Shown here: one piece after another, positions 7,825 through 16,630 of the stretch
Layout of the letters: each line of letters starts with the position of its first letter
Position numbering within the stretch: the stretch's first letter is position 1
DNA from: Clostridia bacterium
GTDB taxonomy: Bacteria > Bacillota > Clostridia > Christensenellales > CAG-138
Direction: 5' to 3'
Assembly (NCBI GenBank): GCA_017509785.1
Contig: JAFWOT010000024.1
Location: 1 to 64,000 of the forward strand
Length of the DNA stretch: 64,000 nt
Program-made: the position numbers and the translations under genes
Notes under the pieces: model-generated
Told to the model about the DNA's origin: nothing
Databases searched by the model: none
The model's input: only the letters and a program-made list of their open reading frames with translations

Positions 7825-7857
7825 AAAAAACTCGCCCGGCTCGCGCGGGCCGGGCGA
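7825..7857 (-). terminator. Terminator between aspS and the glycosylase gene
   Basis: On the minus strand CGCCCGGC and GCCGGGCG form a stem followed by AGTTTTTTG. It ends seven bases before the next start codon. Confidence 0.8.
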
Positions 7858-7868
7858 ATGAAAACAGT

Positions 7869-9155
7869 TTACGGATTCAGCCTTATGGGGCTGCGGAATA
7901 TGAACTCCGCTTCCTTGATGCCGATGTCGAGCAGCAGCATCGTCATGCGGTCGACGCCGAGGCCGAATCCGCCGTGGGGCGGGCAGCCGTAGCGGAAGAA
8001 CTCCATGTAGAACTTTACGTCCTCGCCAAGGCCCTTCTCATCCGCCTGACGGCGAAGCTCCTCATAGCGGTGCTCGCGCTGCGCGCCCGTCGTGATCTCG
8101 GTGCCGCGCCAGATGAGGTCGTATCCCTGGGGAACGCCGTCCTTCCTCATGTGGTAGAAGGCGCGCTTGTCCTTCGGGTAATCGGTGACGAACAGGAACT
8201 CGTGACCGTAGACCTCCTGCACGAACCTGTAGGAGAGCTTCTCCGCGTCGGTCGAGAGGTCGATCTTCTCCTCCTCGGGTACGGTGTAGCCGTAGCGCTT
8301 TTCAAGCTCGTCGTAAAGATCGTGCAGCTTGATGCGGGGGAATGGGAGCGTGGGAACGACCGTCTTCAAGCCGAAGAGGCGCTCTATCTCGTCGCCGTAC
8401 TTCCCGGCTACGTTCCTCAGCGCGTTTTCAAGGAGGAGCTCCTCCATATGCATGACGTCCTCAAAGGAATCGATGTAGCTGAATTCGATATCGAAGCAGG
8501 TGAACTCCGTCGCGTGGCGGCTGGTGAAGCTCTTCTCCGCGCGGAAGACGGGGCCGACCTCGAAAATGCGCTCGAGCCCGGCCGCCATCGCCATCTGCTT
8601 ATAGAACTGCGGGCTCTGCGCCAGATACGCCTTGCGGTCAAAATAGGTGAGCTCGAACACGTCCGCGCCGGATTCCGAGGCCGCGCCGATTATCTTGGGG
8701 GTGTGGATCTCGACGAAGTTCCTCTCAAGGAGGAAATCGCGCAGGCTGCGGACGAACTCCGTCTGAGCCTTTATCATGAGCTTGTTCTTCTCCGTCCTCA
8801 GGTCGATCCAGCGGTAATCGAGGCGGGAATCTATGGCGGAATCGGCCATCATGGGCATTGCCTCGGCGACGGACTCGACGACGAGCTTTTCGACCACCAT
8901 CTCTCGCCCGCCCATCTTGACGGCGGGGTTGTCGACGACCTTGCCGTAAGCCGTCACGACGGACTCGACCGTGAGCTTGTCGACCTCGGCGGCGACGTCG
9001 GGGTAAGCGCCCTTATCCACCGTGAGCTGGAGCTTGCCGGACATATCGCGCAGTACGATGAACGCCATGTAACGCTTGTTCCTGAGATTCTCGACAAAGC
9101 CGCCTAAGCGGACGTACTCGCCCGAAACGGCGTTCGCGACCAATGTTCTTTCCAT
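7869..9155 (-). CDS. aspS: Aspartyl-tRNA synthetase, archaeal type
   Basis: The class II synthetase of 428 residues attaches Asp to tRNA. It has an N-terminal OB-fold anticodon domain (about 1-105), class II motif 1 near 130-155, motif 2 (VFRAEKSFTSRHATEF, about 203-218) and motif 3 (GFGLGVDRMTMLLL) near the C terminus. It lacks the GAD insertion domain of the usual ~590-residue bacterial enzyme, so it is the compact archaeal type, which in some bacteria is non-discriminating and also charges tRNA-Asn for amidation. Which applies here cannot be told from the window. It ends RSPIRLNP and is followed by a terminator. Confidence 0.95.
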   Translation of the reverse strand: MERTLVANAVSGEYVRLGGFVENLRNKRYMAFIVLRDMSGKLQLTVDKGAYPDVAAEVDKLTVESVVTAYGKVVDNPAVKMGGREMVVEKLVVESVAEAMPMMADSAIDSRLDYRWIDLRTEKNKLMIKAQTEFVRSLRDFLLERNFVEIHTPKIIGAASESGADVFELTYFDRKAYLAQSPQFYKQMAMAAGLERIFEVGPVFRAEKSFTSRHATEFTCFDIEFSYIDSFEDVMHMEELLLENALRNVAGKYGDEIERLFGLKTVVPTLPFPRIKLHDLYDELEKRYGYTVPEEEKIDLSTDAEKLSYRFVQEVYGHEFLFVTDYPKDKRAFYHMRKDGVPQGYDLIWRGTEITTGAQREHRYEELRRQADEKGLGEDVKFYMEFFRYGCPPHGGFGLGVDRMTMLLLDIGIKEAEFIFRSPIRLNP

Positions 9156-9307
9156 AATAAAACTCCTTGCATGAGCTGATTGATTTTACCGGGCTATTTT
9201 ACCACAGGACGCGCGGGTTTTCAATACGGTATTTGAAGAAGGAGGAAAATTGGGGAAAGCTGTCGGCCGAGCACAGCAAGGATGCCCGAGGACGGATAGG
9301 CTCCCTT

Positions 9308-9742
9308 GTGTAAAGCGCGCCGACGCAGTCGCTTTTGATGAGGGAAGCAGAGCCTTTTCAAATCTGACCTTCAAAGCTGCCTTGTCCCTCATCCGCCGCC
9401 TGCGGCGGCACCTTCCCCCAAGGGAAGGCTTTTGGTATCGTCCGCCGCCGCTGTGTAAAGCGCGCCGACGCAGTCGCTTTTGATGAGGGAAGCAGAGCCT
9501 TTTCAAATCTGACCTTCACAGCCGCCTTGTCCCTCATCCGCCGCCTGCGGCGGCACCTTCCCCCAAGGGAAGGCTTTTGGTATCGTCCGCCGCCGCTGTG
9601 TAAAGCGCGCCGACGCAGTCGCTTTTGATGAGGGAAGCAGAGCCCTTTCAGATCTGACCTTCACAGCTGCCTTGTCCCTCATCCGCCGCCTGCGGCGGCA
9701 CCTTCCCCCAAGGGAAGGCTTTTGGTATCGTCCGCCGCCGCT
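9308..9742. repeat. 145-bp tandem repeat, three copies
   Basis: Units start at about 9308, 9453 and 9598 and are nearly identical. Each holds GTGTAAAGCGCGCCGACGCA, a TTTTGATGAGGGAAGCAGAG block, CTCATCCGCC, a GC hairpin, and the palindrome CTTCCCCCAAGGGAAGG. The same words recur at 162-222 and 45490-46140, so this belongs to a dispersed family. Open frames through it are artefacts of GC content. No gene lies between 9156 and 9307. Confidence 0.85.
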
Positions 9743-9774
9743 TCGCTTCCCCCGCGGGAAGCTCCGCAAGGCGG

Positions 9775-10447
9775 GGTGATGGGAATCGTTTTTCGCAAAT
9801 CGGCACTCATGCTCGCTCGTCCGCTCGCATTCGGCCTTTGCCGAAAAACCCGAAAAAGAACAGGGCGGGTGATGGGAATCCTTTTGCAAAACATGCGTCT
9901 CGAACTTGCGCTCCGCGCGGCGTTCTCGCGCGTTTTGACAAAAGCCGGGGCTAAAAATGCTTCGCATTTTCTTAACGCCCTTCGATTCCCATCCGAGCGA
10001 ACAAAGAACAGGGAGGGTGATGGGAATCGTTTTTCGCAAATCGGCACTCATGCTCGCTCGTCCGCTCGCATTCGGCCTTTGCCGAAAAACCCGGCCCTAT
10101 GAAACGCTCCACCGGAGCGTTTCATTACGGGCTTCGATTCCCATCCGAGCGAACAAAGAACAAGGCGGGTGATGGGAATCGTTTTTGCACATGGCTCTCA
10201 TTGCTTGTGCTCCGCACTGCGCAATTTCGGCCGTGACAAAAACCCGGCCCTATGAAACGCTCCACCGGAGCGTTTCATTACGGGCTTCGATTCCCATCCG
10301 AGCGAACAAAGAGCAAGGCGGGTGATGGGAATCCTTTTGCAAAAGATGCGTCTCGAACTTGCGCTCCGCGCTGCGTTCTCGCGCCTTTTGACAAAAGCCG
10401 GGGCTAAAAATGCTTCGCATTTTCTTAACGCCCTTCGATTCCCATCC
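9775..10447 (-). repeat. Array of tRNA-Gly 3'-tail fragments with anti-T-arm segments
   Basis: Read from tRNA-Gly downstream, the word GATTCCCATCACCC, which is the T-arm and acceptor 3' strand of the tRNA, recurs five times (plus-strand positions about 10320, 10167, 10015, 9867 and 9775), spaced about 150 bp apart except the last (93 bp). Between copies, GGATGGGAATCGAA, the reverse complement of the T arm, occurs four times (10434-10447, 10286-10299, 10133-10146, 9981-9994). Each unit also has its own hairpin, either AAAATGC-GAA-GCATTTT or GAAACGCTCC-GGAGCGTTTC. No protein gene is present. Confidence 0.85.
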
Positions 10448-10455
10448 GAGCGAAC

Positions 10456-10491
10456 AAAGAACAGGGAGGGTCGATGACCCTCCCTGTTCTT
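10456..10491 (-). terminator. Terminator after tRNA-Gly
   Basis: AAAGAACAGGGAGGGTC and its exact reverse complement form a 17-bp perfect stem with a 3-base loop, starting right after the tRNA CCA. Sequence related to one arm (CAAAGAACAGGG and variants) is repeated through the tail array. Confidence 0.75.
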
Positions 10492-10565
10492 TGGAGCGGG
10501 TGATGGGAATCGAACCCACATTATCGGCTTGGGAAGCCGACGCTCTGCCACTGAGCTACACCCGC
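10492..10565 (-). tRNA. tRNA-Gly (anticodon CCC)
   Basis: On the minus strand the acceptor GCGGGTG pairs with CACCCGC, the anticodon stem TCGGC/GCCGA encloses loop TTCCCAA (anticodon CCC), the T arm is GTGGG-TTCGATT-CCCAT, and discriminator T plus CCA are encoded. It is followed by a perfect hairpin and the tail array. Confidence 0.95.
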
Positions 10566-10628
10566 TTGGACTTTTCTATTTTAATGCCTGAAAACGGATT
10601 TGTCAAGCACAAAATATGTATTTTTCCG

Positions 10629-11969
10629 TCACTTGATCGTGAGGTCGTTCGTGAGCCTGTTGGTGATATCGTCAACGGCGGTGGCGATGTCTATCTTCTG
10701 GCCGATCTCGCCCGCGACCTGGTCGCAGGCATACATGACGGTCGAATAATGCTTGCCGCCGAAGGCGCGTCCTATATCGGGGTAGGATGTATCCGTCAGC
10801 GTGCGGCAGAGGTACATCGCGATATGGCGGGGCGTGGAGACGCGCTTCTCGCGCCTCGTCGAGACGAGCTCCTCGACGGTTATGTCAAAATAATCGGCGG
10901 TTACCTGCTTTATGAGCTCCGGTGTGACCATGTGCTTCCCCTCGGAGGAGACGTAATCCTTCAGGACGAGCTCGACGAAGCCCCTGTCGATGGAGCCGCG
11001 CTTGGAGAAATCGGCGTACAGCACGACGCGGTTATAGCAGCTTTCGAGCTCGCGCACGTTGGCGGAGAACTGCTCCGCCATGAAGAGGAGGGCGTCGTTC
11101 GAGATATCGACGTTGTCGCGCTCGGCCTTGCTCTTCAGTATGGCGACGCGGGTCTCGACCTCGGGCGGCTTTATATCCGCCGTGATCCCCCACGAGAAGC
11201 GCGTGCGAAGGCGCTCCTGCAGGAAGGGCAGGTCGTTCGGCCTCTGATCGGAGGTGATGACTATCTGCTTGTTCGCGCCGTGAAGGGCGTTGAAGGTGTT
11301 GAAGAACTCCATCTCCGTCGCTTCCTTGCCGCCGATGAACTGTATGTCGTCGACGAGGAGCAGATCGAGATTGCGGTATTTCTTGCGGAGCTCCTCACGC
11401 GTGTCGTACTTTATGGCGGCGATGACGTCGTTCGTGAAATCCTCGCTCGAGACGAAGCAGATGTTGAATTCGGGATGCATCTCGTGCACGTAGTTGCCTA
11501 TCGCGTGGAGTATGTGCGTCTTGCCGAGGCCGCTCCCGCCGTATATGTAGAGCGGGTTGTATGCCGAGGCGGGGTTGTCCGCGACGGCGACGGCCGCCGC
11601 GTGAGCGAAGCGGTTCGATTCGCCCGTCACGAATGTGTCGAAGGTGTACTTCGACTGCACGCCGAAAAACACGCCCGCGCCGCGCTCGCCGTGCGTGGGA
11701 ACGGAGACGGCGGCCTCCGCCTCCTCCTTGACTATGAAGCTGACCGTGTAGTTGGAATTGTTCGCCTTGTTGACGCAGTCGGTGACTATCGCCGAATAGA
11801 ACTGCCTGAGCGTGGTCAGATACATCTCATTCTGCGCCATGAGAATGAGCGTGTTCCCCTCGACGGAAATGGGCATTATATCCTTTACCCATGTTGTGTA
11901 GCTGGTGGGCGTCATCTCCTCCTGCAGTACGGGAAGAGCCTTTGCCCAAATGACCTGTGCCGAAACCAT
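10629..11969 (-). CDS. dnaA: Chromosomal replication initiator DnaA
   Basis: The 446-residue protein has all four DnaA domains: an N-terminal oligomerisation domain (about 1-85), a short linker, the AAA+ ATPase (Walker A GGSGLGKTH near 148, Walker B LLLVDDIQFI) and a C-terminal DnaA-box binding domain with the signature region GRAFGGKHYSTVMYACDQV. The start follows GGAGGTTTT. Upstream in-frame codons lie beyond this site and look non-coding. dnaN and recF are not adjacent; the neighbours are lgt and tRNA-Gly, so this is not the usual dnaA-dnaN origin locus. Confidence 0.97.
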   Translation of the reverse strand: MVSAQVIWAKALPVLQEEMTPTSYTTWVKDIMPISVEGNTLILMAQNEMYLTTLRQFYSAIVTDCVNKANNSNYTVSFIVKEEAEAAVSVPTHGERGAGVFFGVQSKYTFDTFVTGESNRFAHAAAVAVADNPASAYNPLYIYGGSGLGKTHILHAIGNYVHEMHPEFNICFVSSEDFTNDVIAAIKYDTREELRKKYRNLDLLLVDDIQFIGGKEATEMEFFNTFNALHGANKQIVITSDQRPNDLPFLQERLRTRFSWGITADIKPPEVETRVAILKSKAERDNVDISNDALLFMAEQFSANVRELESCYNRVVLYADFSKRGSIDRGFVELVLKDYVSSEGKHMVTPELIKQVTADYFDITVEELVSTRREKRVSTPRHIAMYLCRTLTDTSYPDIGRAFGGKHYSTVMYACDQVAGEIGQKIDIATAVDDITNRLTNDLTIK

Positions 11970-12213
11970 AAAACCTCCGGGATATGTGCGCAGCTTCAGC
12001 CGGAAGCGTGAAATAAGCGCGGATAAAAACGGGAACAATCGGGCGTTTACCCTGTTCCCACGGTTACTATACCAAAAATCGACGGCAAATACAAGAGAAA
12101 TTTTAAGCGGGTTGTATGGACAGCCCGCATAAAAATACAAGATGTTGTGTTGCCGGCGCAAAGAGGATAAAAATTCTAAAATGCAGGATGCGAATTGGCA
12201 GAACCCCCCGGTC
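11970..12213. other. dnaA upstream region, no DnaA boxes seen
   Basis: The 244 bases between dnaA and lgt hold a hairpin (GGGAAC...GTTCCC around 12030-12060) and AT-rich stretches but no TTATCCACA-like box that I can find on either strand. It probably carries only dnaA promoter and leader sequence. Confidence 0.45.
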
Positions 12214-13038
12214 TCATTGCCCGGTCGGGGGATCCTCCTCGGCGGGCTCCGCGGGAGACTCCCCGGAAGGGGCTTCGGGCAGGCGCCTGCGCGCCCTGCC
12301 GATGAATACGAGAGCCGCGGCGGAGACGAGTATCAGCGCGAGGCTTATCCACTGCGAGGTGGAGAAAGCCCCGAATATCCCGCGGATCTCATCGCCGCGG
12401 AGGAACTCGATGAGGAACCGCTCCGCGCCGTAGGCGATGAGGTAGACGAAGAGCGTCGTGAACCCGAAGCGGCGCCTGCGGGTGAAGAGCAGGAGCGCGG
12501 CGAAGAGGAGCAGATTGAAGCCCGACTCGATGAGCTGCGTCGGGATGACACGCGCGCCGCCCATCACGGAGGGGAAGCAGACGCCTATCCACGAATCCGT
12601 CACCCTGCCGTAGCAGCAGCCGGCGCAGAAGCAGCCTATGCGCCCTATCGCGTGGGCGAGGGGGAGAGTCGGCACGACGGCGTCCGAATATTCGGAAAGG
12701 CGCGTCCTTGTGAACGCGGCGCCGAGGAACGCCCCGGCGACCCCGCCTATGAGCCCGCCGTAGAATACGAGCCCGCCCTCCAGCAGCCACATTATGCCGT
12801 TGCTCCTGACGGCGGTGATGAATTCATCCCACGAGTAGGTGACGATGAAGAAGAGGAGTTTTGCGCCGATGACGCCGCAGACGATGGCGGCAAGCGCGAT
12901 GGTGAGGAGCCTGTCGACGTCCGCCCCGCGTTTTTTCGCCCTTATGCAGGAGAGCGCGACCGAGAGCAGCATCGCCGTCGCCATGCAGAGCCCGTACATG
13001 GGGATCTGCGCTCCGAAGATATTGAGATACGGAAGCAT
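12214..13038 (-). CDS. lgt: Prolipoprotein diacylglyceryl transferase Lgt
   Basis: This integral membrane enzyme moves diacylglycerol from phosphatidylglycerol onto the lipobox Cys of prolipoproteins. The 274-residue protein has about seven transmembrane segments and the signature region HAIGRIGCFCAGCCYG, plus the later GAERFLIEFLRGD. The C-terminal tail (about 255-274) is charged and Pro-rich. The start at 13038 is chosen for AAGAAGGAACGAT upstream. Several lipobox proteins in this window are its predicted substrates. It lies between addB and dnaA on the same strand. Confidence 0.95.
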   Translation of the reverse strand: MLPYLNIFGAQIPMYGLCMATAMLLSVALSCIRAKKRGADVDRLLTIALAAIVCGVIGAKLLFFIVTYSWDEFITAVRSNGIMWLLEGGLVFYGGLIGGVAGAFLGAAFTRTRLSEYSDAVVPTLPLAHAIGRIGCFCAGCCYGRVTDSWIGVCFPSVMGGARVIPTQLIESGFNLLLFAALLLFTRRRRFGFTTLFVYLIAYGAERFLIEFLRGDEIRGIFGAFSTSQWISLALILVSAAALVFIGRARRRLPEAPSGESPAEPAEEDPPTGQ

Positions 13039-13128
13039 ATCGTTCCTTCTTTCCGTTGTGTTTTTCGTTATGATACCAGAATAAGGCCGAAGCGTCAATA
13101 ACGGGGGAGAGGGTTTTTCGGCTGAAAA

Positions 13129-16100
13129 TCAGCTTTCCCTGCCGAAAAAGCCGTCGGCGCTCTGCGGGCGGACGGGGCGGTAGCCCCCCTTCGAGAGGTC
13201 GGGATCGAAACGGCAGACGTCCCTGTAATCGCAGTAGGCGCAGGCGGTCTCCCTCGGGGAGGCGGTATTGCGGTAGGGGCGGACGGATGCGTCGCCCTCG
13301 CTTATCCGCTCGAGAGAAGCCGCGGCGATGGATCTTGCCGCGCCGACGACGAGGTCGTACTCGTCCCTGTCGACGAAGCCGCTGCCTGTGAGCTCGCCGT
13401 CCTTCCCGCGCTTAGCCTTGATGACGACGGAGGTCTTATCGAATTCTTCGGTCGCCGCGACGACCTCCGGATCCTTCAGGGATATCCCGTTCAGGCGGAA
13501 GCGCTTCACGAGCTCGTCCGTCATGACCTTCTCCGTCTCGCCGTTCTCCTTTGACTGAGGGGGCGCGTCCATGACGGGCATATAGTACATGCCGACGGTC
13601 GAAGCGGCGTCTATCGCGGCGGCGTAGAGCGGGAGCTGGAGCTGTATCCCCGCCGCCAGATGCCCGAATCGGAAATCCTTCCCGCCGGATTTGTAGTCGA
13701 TTATCCGGCTCAGGCTCCTGCCCTCCCCGTTCTCGAAGGAGTCGATGCGGTCGATTATGCCGCTCACACGGAAGCTGACGCCCCCGGGGGTCTCTATCCT
13801 CAGGGCGGGGAAGAGCGAATCCGCTCTGCCGAAGCTGACCTCGCAGCCCGTCGGACGGAAGGCTCCGGCGGCGATGTGGCGCGTGATCGCATAGCAGGTG
13901 CAGCGGACGGATTCTATTATGCCGACGAGCTCCGCCCTCTGGCGGGCGGTATCGAAGAGGGCGCCGTTTCGCCTGTCCGCCATGAGGGGCGGGACTATCT
14001 CGTCGAGTATGCGGTCGGTCGCGTCGTCGGTGATCTCGCGCCAATCGAGCTCATGCTCCATGACGTAGCGGACGTACGCCTCCAGCGCGGCGTGGCGGAA
14101 GGTGCCCTTGTCGGTATTCAGCATGGAACGCTCGCGGCGGGGCTTTGCCGCAAGGCCGTACCTTGCGAAATGCAGGAACGGGCATTTGTTGAAATCCTCG
14201 AGCCGCGAGGCGGACCCGTAGATGGACGAGCCGTAGAGCCTGCGGGCGAGGTCCTTGCCGAAGGGGCGGACTTCCTCCTCGCCGAAACAGGCGGCGGTGA
14301 GCTTGCGGAGCTCGTCACGGTATTCCGGCTTCGCGGAAAAGTACGCCCAGAGCTTCGAGGCCTCGTCGTCGGGCTTGCCGGAATCGAGCATGGCGCGGAG
14401 CCTCTTCCCGAGAGAGGCGAACGCAAGCTTCTCATTCGAGCGCGTCCCGCGGGAGACGGTCAGATCCTCCGTGGGGATATCGGGGAATATCTCCCGGATC
14501 GTGCCTATGAGGCGGCAGGGCAGGGCGCTGACCTCCTCGGCGGAGCCGGCGAGCGCGGCGGGATAGGAGAATATGACGCGCTCCGTCGCCTTCGAGAGCG
14601 CGGAATGCACCGTCATCAGATCCGCTTCCGAGAGGGAGGCGGTGCTTCCCCAGAGCTCATAGCCCTTTTCCTTCAGTGCGCGCAGGTCGCCGTCGTCGAT
14701 GACGCGGTCGTCGCGGCGGGCCTTGGGGAAGAGCCCGTCGGTCATCCCGAGAACTACGAGCAGCCGCACCTCTCGCGAGCGGGTCCTGTCCATGGAGCCG
14801 ACGAGCACCTGATCGGCCGTCGTCGGTATGACGCCCACCTCGTGGGAGGAGAGCCCCTCCCGCACGACCGAAACGAATTTTTTGAGGCCTATCCTCTCGT
14901 CGCCCATTATGACGAACACCTGATCCAGCACTTCGAGCACCGTGTTGAAGACCTGCGCGTTCTCCTCCTCCTCGCGCAGGAGGCCCCTTTCATGGAGATC
15001 CGCGCAGAGGGCGCGCTGCTTTTCGTAAACGCCGAGCTCCTCCAGAAGGGCGTGGATCGCCCTTGCGCGGGCTTCGCAGTCGCCGTCGCGAAGCGCCTCC
15101 CGCAGGTTTATAAGCGGCGTCATTACGGCTAGGCGCATGGGCTCGTACACGGCGTCCTCGCCGGTGAAGGGCTCCGTCAGACGGCTGCCGAAAAAGCCCC
15201 GTTCTATCATGAAATTCTCGAATTTCTCGGAATCGTCGGGAGTTATATCCACAAAGCCCGAGCGCATGAAGGCGGCCGTCCTCACGGGCTCGAACCCCGA
15301 TTCCACCGCGCCGAGCGCGTCCGTCACGAGGCGGGCGGCGGGGTGCGTGATGAGGCTGCGCTTTACGTCGGTGAAATAGGGTATCCCGTAGGCGGGGAAC
15401 ACCCTCGAAACGATGGGCGCGTATCCCGCGAGATCGCTGACGAGCACGCTCATCTCGCGGTAGCGCATGCCCTCCCCGGCGGCACGGCGGATGGTCTCCG
15501 CCGCCTCCTCGACCTCGTCGGCGCGGCTGCGGCAGACGCGGATCGAGAGCCCCTCCGGCACGCCGCGGAACTTCTCCGCCGGGAAGGCGAAGAGCTCCCT
15601 TTCGAGATGGGCGAGCGCGGGCGTGAAGGCGCGCTTCGTTTCGCGCAGCCCGGCGATCTCATACGGGCAGCGCTCCTCACGGGCTATGTCGGTCAGGCGT
15701 TCGAGTATCCGCACGGACGGGAAGAAGAGGCTGCCGTCGCGCGGGGAGGCGTCGTGATCGAGCGCGGCGACGACCTCGGCCGCGCAGCGGATGAGAGCGC
15801 GGAACGCGGGGAAGGCCTGCTCGTGCAGGGTGTCGCCCCCGTCGATGAACACCCGCGCCCCGACCAGGGGCGTCTCGTCCATGCGGCGGATGAGCTCGTT
15901 CATCATGTCCTCGGGATCTATGTAGCGGTCAAGGCAGCGGCGCTCGAGATCCGCGAATATGAGCGAAACGTCGTGCAGCTTATCCCGCAGAGGGGAACCC
16001 TCTTCGAGCGAGTCGGCGGCGGCGGTCAGCGCGGCGGGATCCATCCCGCAGCGCTTGAAACGGGTAATGAGGTCGTCCATTTCGGCGGGGAAGCCGTTGA

Positions 16101-16443
16101 GCGCGGAGACCCTTTTGAATACGGTGAGCCCGGGGGCGACGGCGTCCGCGCAGCGGCGCAGCAGCATCACCCGCCCCTGCGGAGAGAGGAACGCGCGCCT
16201 CGTGCCGAGGCTGTCGAGCATCCTCCTCGCGAGCCCGCTCCACGAGGTGACCGTCACCCCGAAGAGCCCGCCGGAAAGCCGCGCGGAAAGCAGACGCTCC
16301 GTCTCGAACGTCGCCTGCTCGGGGACGATCATGAACACCTCCCCGGGGAGACCCTCCCGCCTGATCTGCGCTATGCGGGCAAATATCCGCTCCGTCTTTC
16401 CGGAGCCGGACCTTCCCAATATGAAGCCGAGCTTTGCTGTCAT
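13129..16443 (-). CDS. addB: Helicase-exonuclease AddAB subunit AddB
   Basis: AddB works with AddA to unwind and resect double-strand breaks up to a Chi site before RecA loading. The 1104-residue protein has an N-terminal helicase-like region with Walker A GRSGSGKT (10-17), a central UvrD/Rep-like region, and a C-terminal RecB-family nuclease with RIIDYKSGGKDF. The four iron-sulfur Cys are visible: one in FNKCPFLHFARYG and three in CAYCDYRDVC. AddA is not next to it, although the two are usually neighbours. Length is normal for the family. Confidence 0.95.
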   Translation of the reverse strand: MTAKLGFILGRSGSGKTERIFARIAQIRREGLPGEVFMIVPEQATFETERLLSARLSGGLFGVTVTSWSGLARRMLDSLGTRRAFLSPQGRVMLLRRCADAVAPGLTVFKRVSALNGFPAEMDDLITRFKRCGMDPAALTAAADSLEEGSPLRDKLHDVSLIFADLERRCLDRYIDPEDMMNELIRRMDETPLVGARVFIDGGDTLHEQAFPAFRALIRCAAEVVAALDHDASPRDGSLFFPSVRILERLTDIAREERCPYEIAGLRETKRAFTPALAHLERELFAFPAEKFRGVPEGLSIRVCRSRADEVEEAAETIRRAAGEGMRYREMSVLVSDLAGYAPIVSRVFPAYGIPYFTDVKRSLITHPAARLVTDALGAVESGFEPVRTAAFMRSGFVDITPDDSEKFENFMIERGFFGSRLTEPFTGEDAVYEPMRLAVMTPLINLREALRDGDCEARARAIHALLEELGVYEKQRALCADLHERGLLREEEENAQVFNTVLEVLDQVFVIMGDERIGLKKFVSVVREGLSSHEVGVIPTTADQVLVGSMDRTRSREVRLLVVLGMTDGLFPKARRDDRVIDDGDLRALKEKGYELWGSTASLSEADLMTVHSALSKATERVIFSYPAALAGSAEEVSALPCRLIGTIREIFPDIPTEDLTVSRGTRSNEKLAFASLGKRLRAMLDSGKPDDEASKLWAYFSAKPEYRDELRKLTAACFGEEEVRPFGKDLARRLYGSSIYGSASRLEDFNKCPFLHFARYGLAAKPRRERSMLNTDKGTFRHAALEAYVRYVMEHELDWREITDDATDRILDEIVPPLMADRRNGALFDTARQRAELVGIIESVRCTCYAITRHIAAGAFRPTGCEVSFGRADSLFPALRIETPGGVSFRVSGIIDRIDSFENGEGRSLSRIIDYKSGGKDFRFGHLAAGIQLQLPLYAAAIDAASTVGMYYMPVMDAPPQSKENGETEKVMTDELVKRFRLNGISLKDPEVVAATEEFDKTSVVIKAKRGKDGELTGSGFVDRDEYDLVVGAARSIAAASLERISEGDASVRPYRNTASPRETACAYCDYRDVCRFDPDLSKGGYRPVRPQSADGFFGRES

Positions 16444-16564
16444 TGCGTTTCACCGCGCCTTTCGGGTTTTCTTTCGATCAATTTTACCACAGCCGGCGGA
16501 GGCGTTCAACGGGTTTTCACGGGGATAGGTCGGTATCGTCCCATAAATGCGCCTCAAATTGCCC

Positions 16565-16593
16565 TTGAAAAATCATCTCCCGCGGGTTACAAT
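16565..16593 (+). promoter_or_regulatory. Promoter for ychF
   Basis: TTGAAA and TACAAT are separated by 17 bp, with GGAGG about 22 bases downstream in front of the ychF start. Confidence 0.65.
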
Positions 16594-16630
16594 GTATTCG
16601 TCAGAATATGCTCCACGGAGGTTATAAAAT

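Noticed and set aside
9302..10490. CRISPR array
   Set aside because: Repeat units are 145-180 bp with no unique spacers of constant length, and no cas genes are near. The units are tandem repeats and tRNA tails.
9775..10490. Protein genes within the tRNA-Gly tail array
   Set aside because: Several open frames of 70-120 codons exist on both strands, but they repeat the same Arg/Ser-rich translation of the tails and lack ribosome binding sites.
11970..12213. oriC next to dnaA
   Set aside because: No TTATCCACA-type boxes or AT-rich 13-mers could be found in the gap, and dnaN is absent.
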